A stretch of 10,248 nucleotides of DNA from JBNJGT01 sp051819765 (GTDB lineage Archaea > Nanobdellota > Nanobdellia > Woesearchaeales > JACJVW01), in the NCBI GenBank assembly GCA_051819765.1, contig JBNJGT010000058.1, forward strand, positions 1-10,248, read 5' to 3'. Shown here piece after piece: positions 6,380 through 10,248 of this stretch. Made by a program: the position numbers and the translations under genes. A model generated the notes under the pieces. That model did not search any database, was not told the DNA's origin, and saw nothing but the letters and a program-made list of their open reading frames with translations. Within the stretch, counting starts at the first letter, position 1. Every line of letters starts with the position of its first letter.

Positions 6380-7924
6380 TCAAATCACAGGCCTATTCTC
6401 TCTTAGATAAGATTGGCTGGTGGAGACAATCTCGTTAAGGCCTTCCATATGCGATTTTCCTGTGTCCCGTGCTTTATTGTAGATGTCAATCTTCCAGTCT
6501 GCAGGAGATTTTCTCGCAGAGATCCTGTTCCTGATGGGCTCAAGATAGGTTTTTATCTCACTATCACCTACACCCATCATTTTCAAACCCCGCTCACTAT
6601 AGTCACAGACTTCATCAAGAACATCTGCAGCTTTCACACGCTGCCCATCTTTCCACCAAAATGTTGTCTGCATTCCATATTTTGCTGCATTGTAAAAGTT
6701 ATTCTTTACATGTCTGAACGGTACGGTACGACGCATTTCCTCATCAGTCCCTTCAGCGAGCATCCCTGTCAATGCTCCATAGTACAAGGCTGAATTTGAA
6801 ACCATGTCTCTGACAGTTGGTCCTGCAGGCATAGGCCGAAACTCAAGCGTCATGTACTTATCTTCTCCTTCTTTGCCGTGCCAGACTGGCCTGATCCACC
6901 GCCAGTCAGTCCCAACCTGAAGCCGGAACAAGGGATAATCAATTGCACCTTTACCAAATTCCAGGTCAGGGAGCAAGGCGGGCCTCCGGAGTGACTCTGT
7001 GTAAAAATCATCCAGGTTGGTGTAGTACTTTTCAAGGAAGGACCCTCTGCCCGGATCACATCCGATCTGCCTTTCAGTCTTATTGCGGCTATCGATTGAT
7101 TGCTCAAATACAGGGATGCGACTCTCCTTCCATAAAGGCCCAATTCCATTCAGGAAAGGACTGTTTGAGCTTACCGCAAGTAACGGTGCCGCAAGTACTG
7201 AGGCAGCGTTAATGTAGCGATGGGCATTCTCATCTGGATCTATGATCTGGATATGCTGCTGAAAAGAGGTACACAATGCCTCAGCCATTATTGAATCAAA
7301 TTCCTTCGAATACTTCTTAGTGCCGTTATTGACTGTGATTCCTATGTCGTCACCACGAAACATTCTTACTCCGTGGTTGATTCCCATATACCTTGTTTCT
7401 TTTGTCGGGTGCTTGACCATATGTTCAAGACTGCAAAGATCATCACTCCCATTCTCTGGCAGACCAGTCAAATAGGTCTTCATCCCTTTCATCGAAAGGA
7501 TCTCCTCGACATACTCAAGCTTATTTAGCATCTCAGTCTCTTCTTGTAAGAATACATCCCCGTTCAGCACTTTTGAATCAGTATTAATCTCGTAATTTGC
7601 GGTACCCAGTTCTCCTGCCGGGACGCATTTACGCCCATTCTGGTGAATATCCTCAAACAGAATGCCAAATGGACCTAGCTGTTTTTTCTTTCCGAAGTAT
7701 TCCGGAACATATTCTGTCTCAATCTTTCTCTCTTCCCTTCTTTTGGCAGGCCTGTAATCGTCTCCAACTATGAAAGATTCTATTTCGTGGCCGATTCGTG
7801 TATTTCCATCTCCGTCAAATCCTCCTGCCCTGATATCTTCCCTCAACCGATTGAATTCTTCAACGAGCATATTGTTAAAGTGCTCGTATGTTTTTGGATT
7901 AAATATTCTCTTTATGTGTTCCAT
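6380..7924 (-). CDS. GCS2-type carboxylate-amine ligase (glutamate-cysteine ligase family 2-like)
   Basis: ATP-dependent ligase of the glutamine-synthetase-like fold that activates a carboxylate, typically the gamma-carboxyl of glutamate, and joins it to an amine. Visible family marks: GHEIESF (E47, E49 as metal/ATP acidic pair), NYEINT (110-115; usual form ELN), QQHIQI (222-227, in place of the common HVHVG), SSNSPFLNG (252-260), the WRWIRP region (341-346) and TLEFRPMPAGPT (359-370, usual VEVR/EFR strand). At 514 residues it is much longer than bacterial YbdK-type (about 370) or haloarchaeal GshA-type members. The second histidine of the HxH motif is Gln here, so the amine acceptor need not be cysteine. 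First gene of the four-gene operon. GGAGGT (7931-7936) is six bases before the ATG, and a leader of roughly 50 bases lies between it and a TATA box. Family assignment is from motifs; the substrate is unknown. Confidence 0.82.
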   Translation of the reverse strand: MEHIKRIFNPKTYEHFNNMLVEEFNRLREDIRAGGFDGDGNTRIGHEIESFIVGDDYRPAKRREERKIETEYVPEYFGKKKQLGPFGILFEDIHQNGRKCVPAGELGTANYEINTDSKVLNGDVFLQEETEMLNKLEYVEEILSMKGMKTYLTGLPENGSDDLCSLEHMVKHPTKETRYMGINHGVRMFRGDDIGITVNNGTKKYSKEFDSIMAEALCTSFQQHIQIIDPDENAHRYINAASVLAAPLLAVSSNSPFLNGIGPLWKESRIPVFEQSIDSRNKTERQIGCDPGRGSFLEKYYTNLDDFYTESLRRPALLPDLEFGKGAIDYPLFRLQVGTDWRWIRPVWHGKEGEDKYMTLEFRPMPAGPTVRDMVSNSALYYGALTGMLAEGTDEEMRRTVPFRHVKNNFYNAAKYGMQTTFWWKDGQRVKAADVLDEVCDYSERGLKMMGVGDSEIKTYLEPIRNRISARKSPADWKIDIYNKARDTGKSHMEGLNEIVSTSQSYLRENRPVI

Positions 7925-7927
7925 TTT

Positions 7928-7969
7928 TTAACCTCCATAGCTCCCGCTAAGTGCAGTCTTTGCCCCCAT
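7928..7969 (-). CDS. Possible 13-codon upstream ORF in the operon leader
   Basis: Encodes MGAKTALSGSYGG and stop. It begins about 8 bases after the predicted transcription start. Its last two sense codons (GGA GGT) are the SD of the ligase gene, and its TAA is three bases before the ligase ATG, in the same frame. A ribosome on it would cover that SD, so it could attenuate or couple translation. There is no SD of its own. A short ORF like this can arise by chance. Confidence 0.2.
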   Translation of the reverse strand: MGAKTALSGSYGG

Positions 7970-7997
7970 TTAGGCTAACCTTTGTTATGTTTCGATC

Positions 7998-8008
7998 CTT
8001 AAATAAAT
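7998..8008 (-). promoter_or_regulatory. TATA-like box for the ligase operon
   Basis: The minus strand reads ATTTATTTAAG, about 78 bases upstream of the ligase ATG. This would start transcription near 7977 and leave a leader of about 50 bases containing GGAGGT. Within the leader CTAAATG (about 7966-7972) can pair with CACTTAG with one mismatch. The box lies in the 145-base gap after the Lrp-like gene, so the operon may also receive read-through from it. Confidence 0.45.
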
Positions 8009-8069
8009 CTCCTAAGAAAAGAATGGAGATTTTGCCATTTCGTTGAAAATCTTTCTGCTTTATTGGAAT

Positions 8070-8540
8070 TCACTCGATATTCTCCAGCATATCAAGCAAC
8101 GCCTCATCTGCCATGAATTCCTCGCGTTTGATGTCATCAATTATGAAGTGCATGTCGATCTTGTGCAGGTTGAACCGTTCCTCAAGCTCCTCCCTGAACT
8201 CCTCGAGCTCAAACAGGTTCTTGAAGACAACCTCTGCCATGTAGTCAAAGCCGTTTGTGATCTTGTAGAGGCTGTTCACGTTCATGTGACTCTGGAGGTA
8301 TTGGGCAGCCTTTTGCCGGTCTTCCTTATCGAACTTCAGTGTTATGTTTGCACGGGTCACATACCCAAGCTTGTTGAAATCGATCAGAGAGGTGTGCTTC
8401 CTGATGATAGTCTGCTCGAAATCCTTCAACCGGTCAAAGATGGTGGATACCGGAATGCCTGTCCGTCGGCTGATCTTCGTCAGGGTTTCCCGGGCATTTC
8501 GCCTAAAATGCGACAAGAGCCGCAATGTGTTGTCCTTCAT
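8070..8540 (-). CDS. Lrp/AsnC-family transcriptional regulator
   Basis: Standard single-module regulator, 156 residues. The N-terminal helix-turn-helix is about residues 5-45 (TLTKISRRTGIPVSTIFDRL, recognition helix around VSTIFDRLKDFE). It is followed by a RAM-like alpha/beta ligand domain (about 57-145, GYVTRANITLKF to KIDMHFIIDDI). The family binds DNA as dimers or octamers and often senses amino acids. The ATG at 8540 has GGAGGGG at 8545-8551 with normal spacing and TATA boxes upstream. It lies directly upstream of, and in the same direction as, the ligase operon, with a 145-base gap holding a TATA box. It is therefore the likely controller of that operon; this is inference from position. 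AT-rich palindromes upstream (8607-8616, 8624-8631) could be autoregulatory sites. Confidence 0.88.
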   Translation of the reverse strand: MKDNTLRLLSHFRRNARETLTKISRRTGIPVSTIFDRLKDFEQTIIRKHTSLIDFNKLGYVTRANITLKFDKEDRQKAAQYLQSHMNVNSLYKITNGFDYMAEVVFKNLFELEEFREELEERFNLHKIDMHFIIDDIKREEFMADEALLDMLENIE

Positions 8541-8572
8541 GTTTCCCCTCCGTTTGTTTTTCGGGCATAGTG

Positions 8573-8596
8573 TATATATTTCATTAAAGATATAAA
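8573..8596 (-). promoter_or_regulatory. TATA-like boxes upstream of the Lrp-like gene
   Basis: Two candidates are seen on the minus strand: AATATATA (8573-8580) and TTTATAT (8590-8596). The farther box would start transcription near 8567, leaving about 27 bases that include the GGAGGGG site; the nearer would leave about 10. The same stretch reads AAAGATATAAATA on the plus strand, so it could work in either direction. Confidence 0.4.
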
Positions 8597-8606
8597 TACT
8601 TTTGCC

Positions 8607-8634
8607 AATTATAATTATTATAGGTAATTACGTA
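8607..8634. promoter_or_regulatory. AT-rich palindromes, possible operator
   Basis: AATTATAATT (8607-8616) and GTAATTAC (8624-8631) are perfect palindromes upstream of the Lrp-like gene's TATA boxes. The sequence GGTAATTACGTA (8623-8634) recurs with one change on the opposite strand at 9290-9301, in the next promoter region. Binding by an Lrp-type regulator is a guess; AT-rich palindromes occur by chance. Confidence 0.25.
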
Positions 8635-8787
8635 TTTATTTCCGGAAAAGATAGAACGTATGGGAATTTAGAAACCATACCGCCAGAATCTTACTCTCAG
8701 AAAGGTTATTTTAGAGATTTGCCGGAAACATCCTTTGGGAGGTCAACTCTACTTGTTCCAGAGGATGCGAAGAATCTTGCTTTTGGC

Positions 8788-8803
8788 AAAAATAATAAAA
8801 AAA
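8788..8803 (-). terminator. Oligo-T terminator for the small-ORF pair
   Basis: On the minus strand this is a run of seven T, then ATTA, then five T, starting 13 bases after the stop codon of the 66-residue ORF. T-rich tracts of this kind are the usual archaeal termination signal. It supports the idea that a real minus-strand transcript ends here. Confidence 0.55.
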
Positions 8804-8816
8804 CAGCCACCATATT

Positions 8817-9017
8817 TTAGAAGACCATCATACCCGGAATTATTACCGTGTTTTTGTCTTGACTCTCGCCCTTTAACCAGGCACGATCAACTGGCGAGAA
8901 CCTTGTAGACTGGATTTGTCTTGGCCCCCCCTGATATGGTCGCCATAAAGGATCATGTAACCTGCCGAATGGCAGTACCCAGGTATTGGGGGTGCCATTC
9001 CATCTAGTTTTGTTCAT
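8817..9017 (-). CDS. Hypothetical small protein, 66 residues
   Basis: Not recognised. Hydrophilic and rich in Arg, Pro, Gly and Trp (three Trp: RWNG, TWVLP, PLWR, plus AWLKG), with a hydrophobic end (TVIIPGMMVF). No signal peptide, membrane helix or cysteine is visible. It starts at an ATG overlapping the stop of the preceding 74-residue ORF as ATGA, with AAGGG upstream, and ends just before an oligo-T tract. The coupling, SD and terminator favour a real gene; the lack of any familiar motif and the short length keep it uncertain. An in-frame TAA just upstream of its ATG shows that it is not a simple extension of the upstream ORF. Confidence 0.5.
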   Translation of the reverse strand: MNKTRWNGTPNTWVLPFGRLHDPLWRPYQGGPRQIQSTRFSPVDRAWLKGESQDKNTVIIPGMMVF

Positions 9018-9238
9018 AAGCCCTTAGATTGATCCGGTGGAAGCAAGTATAGTCTACTTTGTCTGTTTTGTTTCCTTTGTTCATCTATGTGCCGCTCAAT
9101 AGGAGTTCTAAAATCAGGAACCCCATCATGCCCAAGCCTCTCCTGGAGGCTATCTTCATACCTTCGCATCTCCCCATAGAAGTCCATCGGTTTCGGCCCG
9201 TAAATAGGGCAGGCCGCAGGCGGATTCAGTTTATACAT
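9014..9238 (-). CDS. Hypothetical small protein, 74 residues
   Basis: Not recognised. It has a proline-rich N-terminus (LNPPAACPIYGPKPMDFYG) followed by a charged, probably helical stretch (about residues 24-62: EMRRYEDSLQERLG and ERHIDEQRKQNRQ) and a short tail. It has one cysteine and no membrane segment. Start support is good: GGGTGA (9243-9248) is four bases from the ATG, and a TATA box at 9271-9280 is placed to start transcription about ten bases before the ATG. First gene of a two-gene unit with the 66-residue ORF (ATGA overlap), divergent from the 57-residue gene at 9379. Function unknown. Confidence 0.55.
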   Translation of the reverse strand: MYKLNPPAACPIYGPKPMDFYGEMRRYEDSLQERLGHDGVPDFRTPIERHIDEQRKQNRQSRLYLLPPDQSKGL

Positions 9239-9270
9239 TTTATCACCCTTTTTGATTATTTACTTGAAAA

Positions 9271-9280
9271 TATATAATAT
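9271..9280 (-). promoter_or_regulatory. TATA box for the small-ORF pair
   Basis: TATATAATAT on the plus strand (ATATTATATA on the minus strand), about 37 bases upstream of the ATG at 9238. It predicts a short leader that just includes the GGGTGA site. It lies in the 140-base AT-rich divergent region 9239-9378. Confidence 0.45.
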
Positions 9281-9333
9281 TTTTCCCATTACATAATTAC
9301 CAGTATATATTTATAGCACCAGCAAAAAAAAAC

Positions 9334-9341
9334 CTATAAAT
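9334..9341 (+). promoter_or_regulatory. TATA box for the 57-residue gene
   Basis: CTATAAAT preceded by an A-rich BRE-like run (9324-9332). It predicts a start near 9362, so the leader would include AGGGGT (9366-9371), seven bases before the ATG at 9379. A second TATA-like stretch (9304-9315) lies farther upstream. Confidence 0.5.
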
Positions 9342-9378
9342 CTCCTGTGGCACGTTTGTAAAATTAGGGGTAGAAAAT

Positions 9379-9552
9379 ATGGCAAAGAAGAAAGAGCAGT
9401 GTAAAGAAGTGATGGAAAGATTGTTTGGTGGGGCGACAGCCGCCCACGTGGACGGCATGGATGAAGAGACTTGTGTGGAAGAGTGTAAGAAAATCGCTGC
9501 CAGCTATCTGGGCAATGCCGTTGCTGATTACGAGTTCTCTAAGGTGAAGTAA
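9379..9552 (+). CDS. Small cysteine-containing hypothetical protein, 57 residues
   Basis: Runs from MAKKKEQCKEVMERLFGG to NAVADYEFSKVK. Not recognised. Soluble, with a Lys-rich start and two likely amphipathic helices (about 5-16 and 29-45) joined by a Gly/Ala turn (GGATAAHVDG). Three cysteines occur at 8, 32 and 36; TCVEEC spaces two of them by one helical turn. With C8 they could be redox-active or bind a metal, but no standard zinc or Fe-S motif is met. The TATA box, SD and clean stop make it a convincing gene despite its length. It precedes the AbrB/PhoU-like gene on the same strand by 48 bases, but that gene has its own TATA box. Confidence 0.65.
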   Translation: MAKKKEQCKEVMERLFGGATAAHVDGMDEETCVEECKKIAASYLGNAVADYEFSKVK

Positions 9553-9568
9553 ATACATATACGAAAAA

Positions 9569-9579
9569 TATATATATAT
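9569..9579 (+). promoter_or_regulatory. TATA box giving a leaderless start for the AbrB/PhoU-like gene
   Basis: An alternating TATATATATAT run centred about 27 bases upstream of the ATG at 9601, preceded by A-rich sequence. No SD is seen before that ATG, so a leaderless mRNA is likely. Confidence 0.55.
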
Positions 9580-9600
9580 CTTGCAAAGAATTCTAGATGT

Positions 9601-10248
9601 ATGAAGCGTAAACTGAATAGGGTGGGCCAAAATACACTGACGGTAAGTGTTCCCAGCAGATGGGTAAAACGACACGGGCTTACGGCGGGTGATGAGCTCA
9701 CTCTTGCTGAGCAGGATACGGATCTTACTATCTCCGTGGGCAAACCAAACAAACGCATCAAAAAGACAGTCATTAACCTTGATCGGTTCAATAAGATGAT
9801 GGTGAACCGCTTCTTCCACGAGTTCTATCGCCAGGGTGTGGAGGAGATTGTTGTCAAGTACACTAACCCCACCCTGCTTGATTACAAGAAAAAGGGAGAG
9901 AATCTAGTTCCGGTTGACCAGCACATCAAGCGGCTTATCGAGCGGTTCATCGGGATGGAGATCACTTCCCATACAAAGGGCAAGATCGTCATCCAGAGCC
10001 TCATGAGCCAGGATGAAGCAGCTAAAATCGATGTGATCAAACGGCGGATCTATTACCTGGTCAAGGAATATCTTGAGGAGTTCATCAGTGCCATGGATGG
10101 AGACTTTGCGGCGTTTCACGCAAAGAATTATGACTATCATGACAATATCGTCAAGTTCATCTGCTATTATCTGAGGCTCCTGCATTTCTCAGAGATACCA
10201 TCTGAACTGAAAAGCCGCCTCTTCGGCTTGTATACAATCATCGACAAG
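9601..10248 (+). CDS. AbrB-domain/PhoU-like regulator (3' end outside window)
   Basis: The frame stays open to the window edge (216 codons seen). The N-terminal SpoVT/AbrB-like swapped-hairpin domain is about residues 1-55 (MKRKLNRVGQNTLTVSVPSR, then HGLTAGDELTL and a DTDLTISV strand). The later part is helical and PhoU-like, with repeated charged helices (DEAAKIDVIKRRIYYLVKEY, then a run beginning MDGDFAAFHAKNYDYHDNIV). This AbrB plus PhoU-like arrangement is frequent in archaea, where it is usually annotated as a phosphate-uptake regulator; direct evidence for phosphate control is thin. It has its own TATA box and no SD (leaderless). No pst transport genes are in the window. Confidence 0.8.
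   Translation, partial: MKRKLNRVGQNTLTVSVPSRWVKRHGLTAGDELTLAEQDTDLTISVGKPNKRIKKTVINLDRFNKMMVNRFFHEFYRQGVEEIVVKYTNPTLLDYKKKGENLVPVDQHIKRLIERFIGMEITSHTKGKIVIQSLMSQDEAAKIDVIKRRIYYLVKEYLEEFISAMDGDFAAFHAKNYDYHDNIVKFICYYLRLLHFSEIPSELKSRLFGLYTIIDK

Noticed and set aside
8043..8570. 175-codon ORF antisense to the Lrp/AsnC gene
   Set aside because: Leu/Val-rich shadow of a clear regulator whose motifs, SD and promoter are all on the minus strand.
8602..8820. Plus-strand 72-codon ORF between the Lrp-like gene and the small-ORF pair
   Set aside because: It needs a TTG start inside AT-rich palindromic promoter sequence, has no SD or ATG, opens with a run of Ile, and ends over the minus-strand terminator. 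A small RNA from the plus-strand TATA-like box at about 8590 remains possible but is unsupported.
9364..9819. 151-codon minus-strand ORF across the 57-residue gene and the AbrB/PhoU-like gene
   Set aside because: Both plus-strand genes have their own TATA boxes and recognisable or gene-like products; the antisense protein shows no domain.
1..10248. tRNA or rRNA genes, CRISPR repeats, insertion-sequence ends or transposase
   Set aside because: No cloverleaf-like block, regular repeat-spacer pattern, transposase motif or long terminal inverted repeat was seen on reading both strands; a covariance-model search was not possible here.

Overview
The window looks archaeal. TATA/BRE-like boxes sit about 25-28 bases upstream of several start codons, which fits leaderless transcripts. 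The tyrosyl-tRNA synthetase is of the archaeal/eukaryotic type. There are two Lrp/AsnC-family regulators and an AbrB-domain/PhoU-like protein whose N-terminus (MKRKLNRVGQNTLTVSVPSRW) resembles proteins I associate with DPANN archaea such as Woesearchaeota. The phylum is inference only; no rRNA is present. Internal genes of operons carry strong Shine-Dalgarno sites (GGAGGT, GAGGTGG), so both leaderless and SD-led starts occur.

Layout. 1-669 (+) is the 3' part of a two-module Lrp/AsnC regulator. 670-916 is a convergent intergenic stretch with small dyads. 917-1987 (-) is tyrS, preceded by an M20-family amidohydrolase (2027-3028, -). 3131-7924 (-) is a tight four-gene operon, in transcription order: a GCS2-type carboxylate-amine ligase, a stand-alone class I glutamine amidotransferase-like protein, an enolase-superfamily enzyme of the dipeptide-epimerase/muconate-cycloisomerase type, and a class III PLP aminotransferase. 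Junctions are 12 bases with an SD, a 4-base ATGA overlap, and 1 base. Immediately upstream and in the same direction is a single-domain Lrp/AsnC regulator (8070-8540, -), the obvious candidate controller. 8817-9238 (-) holds two unrecognised small ORFs coupled by ATGA. 9379-9552 (+) is a 57-residue cysteine-containing small protein. 9601-10248 (+) is the start of an AbrB/PhoU-like protein that runs off the window.

The operon is the most interesting part. A ligase that activates a carboxylate (often the gamma-carboxyl of Glu) and joins it to an amine, a GATase-fold protein that could remove gamma-glutamyl groups, a dipeptide epimerase-like enzyme and an omega-type aminotransferase together suggest an undescribed pathway for a small amide or dipeptide. 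It has a formal resemblance to the gamma-glutamyl-protected amine route (Puu), but built from different protein families. The M20 hydrolase next door may belong to it, but it appears to have its own leaderless promoter and a different base composition. The substrate cannot be read from the sequence.
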